Origin: COE1 sp964387365
GTDB taxonomy: Bacteria > Bacillota > Clostridia > Lachnospirales > Lachnospiraceae
NCBI GenBank assembly: GCA_964387365.1
Contig: CAYLWP010000011.1
Span: 1 to 32,750, forward strand
Length of the DNA: 32,750 bases
Reading direction: 5' to 3'
Every line of letters starts with the position of its first letter. The first letter of the stretch is position 1. The notes below the pieces were generated by a model, which had not been told where the DNA came from, ran no database searches, and was given only the letters and a program-made list of their open reading frames with translations. The translations under genes and the position numbers were made by a program. This document shows, piece after piece, positions 25,057 to 32,492 of this stretch.

Positions 25057-25125
25057 AAACAGACTCAGGAATGAACAAGGAATAGTAGTATTTTGGAGTG
25101 CATTTTTGAGTCTGTTTACTTTTGC
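25057..25125 (+). terminator. Terminator after the permuted GH3 gene
   Basis: AAACAGACTCA (25057-25067) is perfectly complementary to TGAGTCTGTTT (25107-25117), with a 39-nt loop and the T-rich ACTTTTGCTTT behind it. The loop is long, so it may be a weak or regulated terminator between GH3 and GH31. Confidence 0.6.
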
Positions 25126-25171
25126 TTTCGGAGAAAGTAATAATGAAGAATCCGAGTAGAAGGAGATTACT

Positions 25172-27652
25172 ATGAAGGTATGTACCCACGTTTTGAATAT
25201 TTGTAAAGAAGACGAATATTTTTCCATTCAGACAAATTGTGTGGAAATCCGTCTGATGTTTTTAACTGATTTCATCTTGCGAATCCGTGCAGGCTTTGAC
25301 GGTGATTTTGAGGAGGAATCTTACAGTCTGGTTACAACAGCATGGGCGGACCGCATGGACGACTTGCTGAAAAGATATCGTAAGCGAATCACGCCTGCGG
25401 ATGCCGTTTTGCGGGAGAGTGACAGCGAAGCGGTGATAGAGGGTAAGGAATTAAAGGTTATTGTGGAAAAGAATCCTTTCCGCATCTGTGTGTATGATAA
25501 GGAGGGAACACTCCTGCACGCGGATATTGTGGACTTAGGATATCAGGAGGACAGTAATCATCGAAGAATTCATACTTCAGAGATTTCTTCAGAGGACTGT
25601 TTTTACGGATTTGGCGAGAAGAGCGGCGAGCTGAATAAGGCAGAGAAATTCATGAATATGTGCCCTAAGGATGCCATGGGCTATAACCCGAAGGAAACCG
25701 ATTCTTTATATAAACATATTCCGTTTTATATTAAGCTCAATCGGGGGAATCATAAGGCAGTCGGCTATTTTTACCACAATACCTACGAGTGCGATTTTAA
25801 CATGGGGCGTGAGAGAAGTAATTACTGGAGATTGCACAGTCGTTATCGTACGGATGGCGGCGATATTGACCTGTTTTTCATCGCAGGTCCAAGTATGCGC
25901 AAGGTAGTGGAACGCTATACCTTCCTTACGGGCAGGTCCGCGCTGTTGCCGCGTTATGCTCTCGGATATCTTGGTTCCTCCATGTATTATTCCGAATTGG
26001 AGGCAGATTCTGATGATGCCATAGTGAACTTTACTGATATGGCAAGAAAACAGGGCTTTCCGATTGATGGTTTTCAGCTTTCCTCCGGTTACTGTACACA
26101 GGATACGGCGGAGGGTTCAAAGCGTTGCGTATTTACTTGGAATCATAAGCGTTTTAAGGATCCTAAGGATTTCTTTTTACAGATGAAAGAGCGCGGCGTA
26201 ACCGTGTCACCTAACGTAAAGCCGGGTATTTTGCTGGTGCATCCGTATATGGATGAGATGAAGGCGAAGGACATGTTTGTAAAGGCAAGCGATAGCGAGG
26301 AGCCGGGGCTTGGTACCTGGTGGGGCGGCAAGGGTGTTTTTGTGGATTTTACCAACCCGAAGACGCGTGCAATGTGGAAAACTTATCTGAAAGAGCATGT
26401 ATTACGCTACGGAACAAACTCTGTGTGGAACGATAATTGCGAATATGACAGTATTGTGGATCAGGATTGCAGGTGCTGCTTCGAGGGAAAGGGTGGCAGT
26501 ATCGGACAATTAAAATCCGTTATGTCCGAGCTGATGTGTCATATCACGGCAGAGGCTATTTTGGAGGAAGAGGGAAACACCAGACCGTTTATTGTGTGCC
26601 GTTCCGGTCACAGCGGAATCCAGCGCTATGCGCAGACCTGGGCAGGTGATAATTATACCTGCTGGGACACCTTGAAATATAATATTGCAACGATTTTGGG
26701 AATGGGATTGTCAGGTGTGGCAAATCACGGCTGCGACATTGGTGGCTTTGCAGGCCATGCGCCGGAGGCGGAATTACTGGTACGCTGGGTGCAGAATGGT
26801 ATCTTTCAGCCTAGATTTTCCATTCATTCGCAGAATGACGACAATACCGTAACCGAGCCTTGGATGTATAGCGAGGTAACGGATGATGTGCGTCGGGCGA
26901 TGGAGCTTCGCTACCGGCTTAGCCCATACCTGTATTCTTTGGTCGCGCGTGCACATGAGAAGGGCTTGCCGATTATGGAGGCTATGTGCTCAGCTTTCCA
27001 GCATGACGAAAAGTGCTATGATGAGAGTGTTAACTTCATGTTTGGAGATTCCCTGCTGGTAGCAAATGTTGTGGAAAAGGGTGCTAAGACAAGAAGTGTT
27101 TATCTTCCTGGTGGTGTAAATTTCTATGATTATGGTACAAGAGAAAAATATACAGGCGGTCAGACAATAGAAATCCCTGTAACGCTAAGCAGTATTCCGA
27201 TGTTTTTAAAGAGCGGTGCACTGATTCCTATGGCACTGAATAAAATAGATAATCTGATGACACAGCAGGCAACCGGAATCAAGCTTCTTTGCGTGGCAGA
27301 CGCGGACGGAGAATTTGTTCTCTACGAGGATGACGGTGTTTCCATGGATTATGAGAAGGGAGCATATCTGAAAACGGAAATCTCCATGACTGTCGGTGCG
27401 CATACCGTACTTACCTTTACCCATACCGGTTCCTATGAGACGAAGGTGGAGGATATCTGTATTGACATGCTTTGCGGAGAAAAGGCACCGTCGGGTGTTA
27501 TGCTCGATAAAGAAACGTTACCATGCCTTTCAGACAGGGAACAGTTTGTCGAGGCAGAGTGCGGCTGGTATTATGACAAAACTCTGCGCTCAGTGCAGAT
27601 AAAGTATAAAAATCCGAAGAGGGATTATCATTTAGAGGTTTCTTGTGAATGA
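25172..27652 (+). CDS. GH31 alpha-glycosidase, cytoplasmic
   Basis: An 826-residue family 31 retaining enzyme. The N-terminal 230 residues are the beta-sandwich domain usual in GH31 (CFYGFGEKSGELNKAEKFMN). The catalytic barrel shows RYALGYLGSSMYYSE, IDGFQLSSGYC, the nucleophile D421 in SVWNDNCEYDS, the acid/base D493 in TWAGDNYTCWDTL, GVANHGCDIGGFAG, and QPRFSIHS. The C-terminal beta domains include YLPGGVNFYDY and EFVLYEDDGVSMDYEKGAY. No signal peptide is seen. The nucleophile motif (NDNCEYD) differs from the common DMNE of alpha-glucosidases, so it may be one of the less studied GH31 subgroups. In this context it could remove glucose caps from N-glycan-like oligosaccharides, but alpha-galactosidase, alpha-xylosidase or other activity is possible. 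The ATG at 25172 has AGAAGGAGATTAC upstream. Confidence 0.93.
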   Translation: MKVCTHVLNICKEDEYFSIQTNCVEIRLMFLTDFILRIRAGFDGDFEEESYSLVTTAWADRMDDLLKRYRKRITPADAVLRESDSEAVIEGKELKVIVEKNPFRICVYDKEGTLLHADIVDLGYQEDSNHRRIHTSEISSEDCFYGFGEKSGELNKAEKFMNMCPKDAMGYNPKETDSLYKHIPFYIKLNRGNHKAVGYFYHNTYECDFNMGRERSNYWRLHSRYRTDGGDIDLFFIAGPSMRKVVERYTFLTGRSALLPRYALGYLGSSMYYSELEADSDDAIVNFTDMARKQGFPIDGFQLSSGYCTQDTAEGSKRCVFTWNHKRFKDPKDFFLQMKERGVTVSPNVKPGILLVHPYMDEMKAKDMFVKASDSEEPGLGTWWGGKGVFVDFTNPKTRAMWKTYLKEHVLRYGTNSVWNDNCEYDSIVDQDCRCCFEGKGGSIGQLKSVMSELMCHITAEAILEEEGNTRPFIVCRSGHSGIQRYAQTWAGDNYTCWDTLKYNIATILGMGLSGVANHGCDIGGFAGHAPEAELLVRWVQNGIFQPRFSIHSQNDDNTVTEPWMYSEVTDDVRRAMELRYRLSPYLYSLVARAHEKGLPIMEAMCSAFQHDEKCYDESVNFMFGDSLLVANVVEKGAKTRSVYLPGGVNFYDYGTREKYTGGQTIEIPVTLSSIPMFLKSGALIPMALNKIDNLMTQQATGIKLLCVADADGEFVLYEDDGVSMDYEKGAYLKTEISMTVGAHTVLTFTHTGSYETKVEDICIDMLCGEKAPSGVMLDKETLPCLSDREQFVEAECGWYYDKTLRSVQIKYKNPKRDYHLEVSCE

Positions 27653-27715
27653 TTGAGATTAGAGCATAGAATATGATTACGCTAAATCTTGAAAAGGTAT
27701 AGATAGATGGCATGC

Positions 27716-27739
27716 ACTTTGGAGGCGACTTTGGAGGCG
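27716..27739 (+). repeat. Tandem 12-bp direct repeat
   Basis: ACTTTGGAGGCG occurs twice without a gap in the short region between the GH31 gene and the toxin-antitoxin promoter. Nothing else in this 187-bp gap up to 27759 was recognised. Confidence 0.75.
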
Positions 27740-27759
27740 CAGGAGATATTAGTAAAAGC

Positions 27760-27795
27760 ATTGCTAAGTCATTGCATTTGTATTGACTTAGCAAT
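27760..27795. promoter_or_regulatory. Candidate autoregulatory operator of the toxin-antitoxin pair
   Basis: ATTGCTAAGTCA (27760-27771) and its exact inverted copy TGACTTAGCAAT (27784-27795) are spaced by 12 nt. The right arm overlaps the -35 box of the antitoxin promoter. RelB/DinJ antitoxins typically repress their own operons at such palindromes. It could also act as a weak terminator for the GH31 gene, although the T tract is poor. Confidence 0.6.
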
Positions 27796-27811
27796 AGTTC
27801 TTTGCTATTCT
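27783..27811 (+). promoter_or_regulatory. Promoter of the antitoxin-toxin operon
   Basis: TTGACT (27783-27788) is followed after 17 bp by TATTCT (27806-27811), about 29 bp before the antitoxin ATG at 27840. Confidence 0.6.
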
Positions 27812-27839
27812 TATATCAGAAAGATTGGAGGTATCATAT

Positions 27840-28133
27840 ATGGCAAGTACAATTCAAGTAAGAGTAGATGATGAACTAAAGACAAAGTCAGATGAATTGT
27901 TTAAAGATTTAGGTACAGATACCACAACTGCCATTCGCATGTTTTTAACACAGGCATTAGCGGTGAATGGTTTTCCGTTTGAGATTAAAAGAGTCAGTGC
28001 AAATCCATATGAAGTATTGTCAGAGGTTGAGATACTGGAAAAACTGGAAAAATCCCGTGAAAGTTCAGAGAAGGGAATGTATAGTGATGCAACTGAGGTT
28101 TCCTGTGATATGAGGGCGAAGTATGGATTATAA
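27840..28133 (+). CDS. Type II antitoxin, RelB/DinJ family
   Basis: A 97-residue antitoxin. The N-terminus ASTIQVRVDDELKTKSDELF is the ribbon-helix-helix DNA-binding domain of the DinJ family, followed by the typical LGTDTTTAIRMFLTQALA and NGFPFEIKR. The acidic, less ordered C-terminus (about residues 60-97) would bind the toxin. The frame is open from a TTG at 27825, but the ATG at 27840 has GGAGG at 27827-27831 with an 8-nt gap. It overlaps the toxin gene by 11 bp, as is normal for this class. It is preceded by a promoter with an overlapping palindrome that it probably represses. With the toxin gene broken, it may now be an orphan antitoxin. Confidence 0.92.
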   Translation: MASTIQVRVDDELKTKSDELFKDLGTDTTTAIRMFLTQALAVNGFPFEIKRVSANPYEVLSEVEILEKLEKSRESSEKGMYSDATEVSCDMRAKYGL

Positions 28134-28437
28134 GATTGTAGTCACCAAGGATGCCGAAGCGTATTTGGACAAATTCATCAAGTATCTGATTTTTGAGAAA
28201 GGGAGTTCGCAGGCGGCGCAGAACGTCTTAAATGATTATGATGCAACAATAGAAAGTCTTAGGCATGTAGCCGAAAGTCTGAAGTTGTGTGATAATCCAA
28301 GGCTTCGAAAGCTGGAATACCGTCGCATCAATTTTTTGAATCATAGATAGTTTATGCTGTATCGTGTGGTTGGAGATATGGTGTATGTTGATAACATCTT
28401 TCATGAGCTGCAGGATTATGAGAATAAGATGCATTAG
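28123..28437 (+). pseudogene. Type II toxin, RelE/ParE family, interrupted by an in-frame TAG
   Basis: The frame begins at 28123 (MDYKIVVTKDAEAYLDKFIK), 11 bp inside the antitoxin gene, and reads as a RelE/ParE-type mRNA interferase up to YRRINFLNHR. It then meets TAG at 28348-28350 after 75 residues. Directly after the stop the same frame continues for 28 codons as FMLYRVVGDMVYVDNIFHEL and on to TAG at 28435-28437, which is the expected C-terminal strand region of the family. Restoring one sense codon, most simply TAT or TAC for tyrosine, would give a normal toxin of about 104 residues. So a single base substitution has apparently split the gene. The truncated product lacks the C-terminal core and is probably inactive. 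A sequencing error is the alternative. Confidence 0.85.
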
Positions 28438-28484
28438 TAAAGAACGAAAAGAATAAATAAAGTGATATGGGAAATTGTAGTAAA

Positions 28485-28508
28485 TCGAGTAGGCTGACGC
28501 CTACTCGA
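28485..28508 (-). terminator. Perfect hairpin, likely terminator of the minus-strand gene
   Basis: TCGAGTAGGC and GCCTACTCGA form a perfect 10-bp stem with a TGAC loop. On the minus strand it is followed by TTTACTACAATTT, so it probably ends the 28556-29350 transcript. On the plus strand it could also serve the toxin-antitoxin operon, but the downstream sequence is less T-rich. Confidence 0.55.
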
Positions 28509-28520
28509 CTTCGTTACCGC

Positions 28521-28547
28521 ACAGCTCATAGTAAAGCTATTCGCTGT
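28521..28547. repeat. Second hairpin beside the terminator
   Basis: ACAGC...GCTGT encloses ATAG...CTAT with a TC/TC internal mismatch and a 5-nt TAAAG loop. It lies in the 3' untranslated region of the minus-strand gene and may extend the terminator structure or be part of a dispersed palindromic repeat. Confidence 0.45.
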
Positions 28548-28555
28548 CCCTGCCA

Positions 28556-29350
28556 TTATTTCTTCTTTGTTCCTAAAATGAAAGCACCTGCGGCGATTGC
28601 GATAACTGCAATGACAACGACAACCCAGACAACAGGGGAAGTACCCTCTTCGTTAGGTTCGGTTTGGATGGTTACGTTGTACTCTTCCTGTATCCCTGAC
28701 AGGAACTCTCTGTCCTTTGCATCTGCCTCCTCCTTTGCAGCGATATTAGCTGCTGCAATAGATTCGAGCTCACTATTCTCCTCGGAAGCAGAGTTTCCTG
28801 TCATATAATTATAAGGGCTTCCGTTTTCCATAATATATTCATACACCCAGTCCATCAGCTCCATAAAGGCATCTGCCTGTTCCTGGTCGACACGGGCTAT
28901 GACATCATATTTATCAGCTATATGAATGCGGAAGTTATCCAGCGTGCTGTAATAATAGTCATAATCCGAAGAAGCCTTACACATAGCCGGCTTGACATAG
29001 GTCTCATATAACAGGAAGCGTTCAAATGTGGTATAGTCAAGCCACTCTTCTCTTGGTCTTCCGGCATACTTCTCATACCTATCCGCCATATCTTTTTCAA
29101 GAACTTCATATAGATGAAATACATCATCAAACCGACTGTCCCCCACCATCTGAGATGCCTTTTCAATATACGCATTAAATACCGCATCCGCTTCCGGATT
29201 GTTGGTTGAAACCGTGTAGTCAGTTTTTTCTTCTGCAGTTGACTGTTCCTCTGTTTGTGTTGCTTCGGATGCCTTGACCTGTAAGCCGGACAGGCTGACG
29301 AACACAGCAATGACAAGACTTGTTAAAAACATAGTTACTAATTTTCTCAT
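28556..29350 (-). CDS. Hypothetical surface protein with signal peptide and C-terminal membrane anchor
   Basis: A 264-residue protein I cannot assign to a named family. Residues 1-28 form a signal peptide (LVTMFLTSLVIAVFVSLSGL, then QVKASEA). A short T/E-rich linker follows, then a helical domain of about 130 residues rich in Tyr, Asp and Glu (VFHLYEVLEKDMADRYEKYA, TTFERFLLYETYVKPAM, DAFMELMDWVYEYIMENG). Residues about 240-260 are a membrane span (VVWVVVVIAVIAIAAGAFIL) closed by GTKKK. It should be held on the outside of the cell by its C-terminus; no LPXTG motif is present. The ATG at 29350 has AGGAGGA upstream on the minus strand. It stands alone between the toxin-antitoxin pair and the GH3 gene, facing the opposite way. 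Confidence 0.82.
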   Translation of the reverse strand: MRKLVTMFLTSLVIAVFVSLSGLQVKASEATQTEEQSTAEEKTDYTVSTNNPEADAVFNAYIEKASQMVGDSRFDDVFHLYEVLEKDMADRYEKYAGRPREEWLDYTTFERFLLYETYVKPAMCKASSDYDYYYSTLDNFRIHIADKYDVIARVDQEQADAFMELMDWVYEYIMENGSPYNYMTGNSASEENSELESIAAANIAAKEEADAKDREFLSGIQEEYNVTIQTEPNEEGTSPVVWVVVVIAVIAIAAGAFILGTKKK

Positions 29351-29660
29351 CTAAGAGTCCTCCTAAAAATAAATAAATCTTTTGTACTGATATTCAGAAA
29401 TACTTGTAAAACTTGATATTACATAATTCTCCCAATAACCATACAGTTGCATGATAATATATATAGTCAGATAGAAAGTTATTAATATAAATTGTTGGCA
29501 CAATATTTGACGAATGACAAATTGGTTATATGGAATGATATTGAGGTTGTTGCTAACGAGAGAGCACTTTGTAGCTTCTAGTCGGGCATGGAGTGTAATT
29601 TGATTGGTATGTGAGCGACGCGTCCCCCAACTGAATAATAAAAATCAAAAAACAGCTGTG
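29351..29660. other. Non-coding gap, left part, no gene recognised
   Basis: This stretch lies between the divergent genes at 29350 (minus) and 29878 (plus). It is AT-rich up to about 29560 and holds the ribosome binding site and presumably the promoter of the minus-strand gene, for which TTTACA-18 bp-TACAAA on the minus strand is a weak candidate. I see no convincing coding frame or RNA gene here. The structured element at 29661-29796 follows. Confidence 0.5.
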
Positions 29661-29796
29661 AAGTGAGCCCTGCCGACCACTCGCAACTACGTTGCTCGTT
29701 GTCGCGGCATTCGCCGTATTGTCCACAGCCTAAATATGCTCTTATGTGAGCAAGCTCCCAACGAGCAAATTAGTCTATGGACAGCAGGGCTCATTT
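29661..29796. ncRNA. Highly structured 136-nt element, possible ncRNA or palindromic repeat
   Basis: The ends pair as AAGTGAGCCCTGC (29661-29673) with GCAGGGCTCATTT (29784-29796), 13 bp with one G-U. Inside are several further stems. CGAC (29674-29677) pairs with GTCG (29701-29704) around GCAAC-TAC-GTTGC. CGGC-ATTC-GCCG forms a hairpin at 29705-29716. TGTCCA (29720-29725) pairs with TGGACA (29778-29783). Within that, TGCTC/GAGCA and GCTC/GAGC make small hairpins. The plus strand ends in ATTTTAA. The fold is multibranched and GC-richer than its AT-rich surroundings. It could be a small RNA, a leader element of the GH3 gene 80 bp downstream, or a dispersed MITE-like repeat. Confidence 0.5.
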
Positions 29797-29877
29797 TAAC
29801 GCGCACATTTTTGTAGCCAAATTTGATTTCTTGGTGTACAATAGACAACAGCAAGAACGGAAAGGGAGGATAATCAT

Positions 29878-32430
29878 ATGCAGAATAAAAAGAAACTGAT
29901 TTCTGTAGGGGCAGTCGTAGCGCTGTTAGTGATTGTTATTTTTTTGCTTGTTAATAAAAACGTTTTTATGACAGGCAACAAGGATGCTGAGGTGGCAGGA
30001 AACACAGTGTCCACTGAGGAACAGACAACGGTTGAGGAAACCGATGTCAAGGAGACTGAAACTGCAAGTGTGGAGGAAACACAGGAGCAGTCAGATGTAG
30101 ACAAGAGTATTTACATGGACCCGGCAAAGGATGTGGAAGAAAGAGTAGAGGCTCTTCTTGCACAGATGACCTTAGAGGAAAAGGCGGCACAGATGGTACA
30201 GCCGGAGCAGCAGGCGATTACACAGATTGAAATTACCAAGTATGGTGTTGGATCTGTATTAAGCGGCGGCGGTTCTGCACCAAGAAGAGGAAACGGTGCG
30301 GATGACTGGCAGGCACATATTAACAGTATCAAGGAAGCGGCGTTAAAAACGCGTCTTGGAATTCCGGTGCTGTATGGCGTAGATGCAGTACATGGACATA
30401 CCAATGTATATGGAGCTACTGCATATCCGCATAATATCGGATTAGGTGCTGCAAATGACGAAGAGCTGATGGAGAAAATGGGTGCAGCTGTTGCAGAGGA
30501 AGTAAGAGCAACAGGTATCCAGTGGACCTTTGCTCCGACACTGGCAAACCCACAGAATGAGCTTTGGGGAAGAACCTATGAAGGCTTTGGTGAGGATGCA
30601 GAGCTTGTAGCGAAGCTTGGTGCGGCATTTGTCAGAGGTGCACAGGGTGAAATCGGTTCCGAGGAGCATTTATCAGAGACTAAGGTGCTTGGCACTGCAA
30701 AGCACTATATCGGTGAGGGCTATACCACAGCCGGAATCAATCAGGGTAATGTAGAAATGGACGCAGAAGAAGTCGATGCTTTACTGCATGATACTCTGCT
30801 TGTTCCATATAAGGCAGCTTTGGATGCCGGTGCAAGAACTGTTATGGTTTCTTTTAATAGTGTAAACGGATTAAAGTGCCATGAGAATGATTATCTGGTA
30901 AATCAGGTATTAAAGGGTGAGCTTGGCTTTACCGGACTGGTAGTAGGTGATTACAACGGCGTACAGCAGGTAAGCGGAGCAACCTATAAAGAGCAGATTG
31001 CTAACGCAGTAAATGCAGGCGTAGACCTCCTGATGGAGCCATATGCATGGAAAGAGGTATACACAAATATAATCAAAAATGTGGAAGACGGAAGCATTTC
31101 TCAGGAAAGAGTAGACGATGCCGTAAGAAGAATTCTTCGTGTTAAGTTCGAGGCAGGATTATTTGAGGAACAGATAGGTTCTGAAAAAGAAAATGAATTA
31201 CTTGCTGAGTTTGGTTCTGATGAACATAGAGAAATCGCAAGAGAGGCTGTCAGAAAGTCCATGGTATTGTTAAAGAATGACAAGGTGGATGGCAAGACGG
31301 CTATGAAAGTCTTAGCAGACAGCAGCAATATCCTAGTTGCAGGTTCCAAGGCAAACGACATCGGCGCACAGTGTGGCGGATGGACGATTTCATGGCAGGG
31401 AAATGTCGGTAATATTACCAAGGGAACTACTATCTTTGATGGTATAAAGAATGTAGCAGGTGACAAGAACGTTATCTACAGCATGAACGGAACCGTTTCC
31501 GGAGATGAGGATGCGATTATTGTTGTGGTTGGTGAGGATCCGTATGCGGAAACAAGCGGAGACAGAAGCTCTTCTAATCTGACCATTACAAATAGTGACA
31601 AATCAATGCTTCAGAATATGAAGGAAGATTTACAGAAAGCAAGAGAAAACGGAACAGCAGTCATCATGCTCCTGTTAAGCGGCAGACCGATTACGATTGC
31701 TGACTATGTAGAAGAGTTTGATGCAATTATTGCAGGCTGGCTTCCGGGAACAGAGGGTGACGGCGTAGGTGACGTACTGTTAGGTGATTATGACTTTAGC
31801 GGTACACTTACCTATACATGGCCTTGGTATGCATCTGATATCGATACCAAGTTTGAGGATGAAAGTGCGGCAAATATCCTCTTTAAGAACGGAACCGGAC
31901 TTACCAAGGACGGCAGCAGTATTAACGAAGAGGGAACAGTAACAATCGGTGCAAAGCCTGAAAAATCAGAGGAAGAAATTGCAGCCATTGCCGAAGGCAG
32001 TATTAATCTGGAGTCAACAGACTATGTATTAGAGGCAGAGAATTATACAGCGGATTCTTATCTTGTATTCCGTGGTAATGAGAATAATATCTCTTACGTT
32101 GACGGCTGGAACGGTCAGTGGGCAAATACCAAGTGGGATGTATGGGTACCAAAATCAGGAAACTACACACTTCACTTCTACATTGCAGCCAATAAGGATT
32201 GTAAAACCGTTGAAATCTACTATGCTTCACCGAAGATTGTAGATGACGGCAATGCCAATAAAACAGTGGTTCCGATGACAAAGACAGCAAGTCTTATGGA
32301 TTATGAGGACTTTACGCTGGATGTATATCTGGATGCAGGAAATTATGAATTTAAGTTCATGACCAATGCGGCAAATGCAGCAGATTTTCGTCTGGATCGT
32401 ATCGAGTTTGAATATACAAGCGGCGAGTAA
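29878..32430 (+). CDS. Membrane-anchored GH3 beta-glycosidase with C-terminal carbohydrate-binding module
   Basis: An 850-residue extracellular GH3 enzyme. Residues 7-28 are an uncleaved signal-anchor span (VGAVVALLVIVIFLLVNKNVF). A T/E/V-rich linker follows (about 35-80), which holds the enzyme away from the membrane. The GH3 N-domain (about 85-400) shows GIPVLYGVDAVHGHTNVYGA, WTFAPTLANPQN, GTAKHYIGEGYTTAG and the nucleophile D358 in LVVGDYNGVQQV. The GH3 C-domain (about 440-690) includes RKSMVLLKND, VVVGEDPYAETSGDRS and GWLPGTEGDGVGDVL. Residues about 712-850 look like a CBM6/CBM35-type module (YVLEAENYT at the start, RLDRIEFEY at the end). Domain order is the normal one, unlike the GH3 at 22715. 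The ATG has AAAGGGAGGA upstream. It resembles beta-glucan-active exo-glucosidases; the exact substrate is unknown. Confidence 0.93.
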   Translation: MQNKKKLISVGAVVALLVIVIFLLVNKNVFMTGNKDAEVAGNTVSTEEQTTVEETDVKETETASVEETQEQSDVDKSIYMDPAKDVEERVEALLAQMTLEEKAAQMVQPEQQAITQIEITKYGVGSVLSGGGSAPRRGNGADDWQAHINSIKEAALKTRLGIPVLYGVDAVHGHTNVYGATAYPHNIGLGAANDEELMEKMGAAVAEEVRATGIQWTFAPTLANPQNELWGRTYEGFGEDAELVAKLGAAFVRGAQGEIGSEEHLSETKVLGTAKHYIGEGYTTAGINQGNVEMDAEEVDALLHDTLLVPYKAALDAGARTVMVSFNSVNGLKCHENDYLVNQVLKGELGFTGLVVGDYNGVQQVSGATYKEQIANAVNAGVDLLMEPYAWKEVYTNIIKNVEDGSISQERVDDAVRRILRVKFEAGLFEEQIGSEKENELLAEFGSDEHREIAREAVRKSMVLLKNDKVDGKTAMKVLADSSNILVAGSKANDIGAQCGGWTISWQGNVGNITKGTTIFDGIKNVAGDKNVIYSMNGTVSGDEDAIIVVVGEDPYAETSGDRSSSNLTITNSDKSMLQNMKEDLQKARENGTAVIMLLLSGRPITIADYVEEFDAIIAGWLPGTEGDGVGDVLLGDYDFSGTLTYTWPWYASDIDTKFEDESAANILFKNGTGLTKDGSSINEEGTVTIGAKPEKSEEEIAAIAEGSINLESTDYVLEAENYTADSYLVFRGNENNISYVDGWNGQWANTKWDVWVPKSGNYTLHFYIAANKDCKTVEIYYASPKIVDDGNANKTVVPMTKTASLMDYEDFTLDVYLDAGNYEFKFMTNAANAADFRLDRIEFEYTSGE

Positions 32431-32441
32431 TGTTGTATAAT
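32413..32441 (+). promoter_or_regulatory. Candidate promoter for the channel-like fragment
   Basis: TATACA (32413-32418), 17 bp and a perfect TATAAT (32436-32441) straddle the stop codon of the GH3 gene. The -35 is weak (4 of 6), so the call is tentative. Confidence 0.4.
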
Positions 32442-32492
32442 ATGTAGTGAAATTCAACGACCGATAAAAGGGCAGTTTTGGAGGATTTTACT

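Noticed and set aside
28348..28350. TAG in the toxin as pyrrolysine or programmed read-through
   Set aside because: No pyl genes or read-through signal are visible, and RelE-type toxins need no special residue there; a nonsense mutation is simpler.
28467..28808. 113-codon plus-strand frame across the hairpins and the end of the surface-protein gene
   Set aside because: It runs through the terminator hairpins and is antisense to the signal-peptide/anchor gene, which has a proper start and domain layout.
29564..29828. Apparent direct repeats (GCAC...TTTGTAGC and AATTTGATT) flanking the folded element
   Set aside because: The two parts are spaced differently on each side (21 versus 2 nt) and the first is imperfect, so chance in AT-rich DNA is likely.
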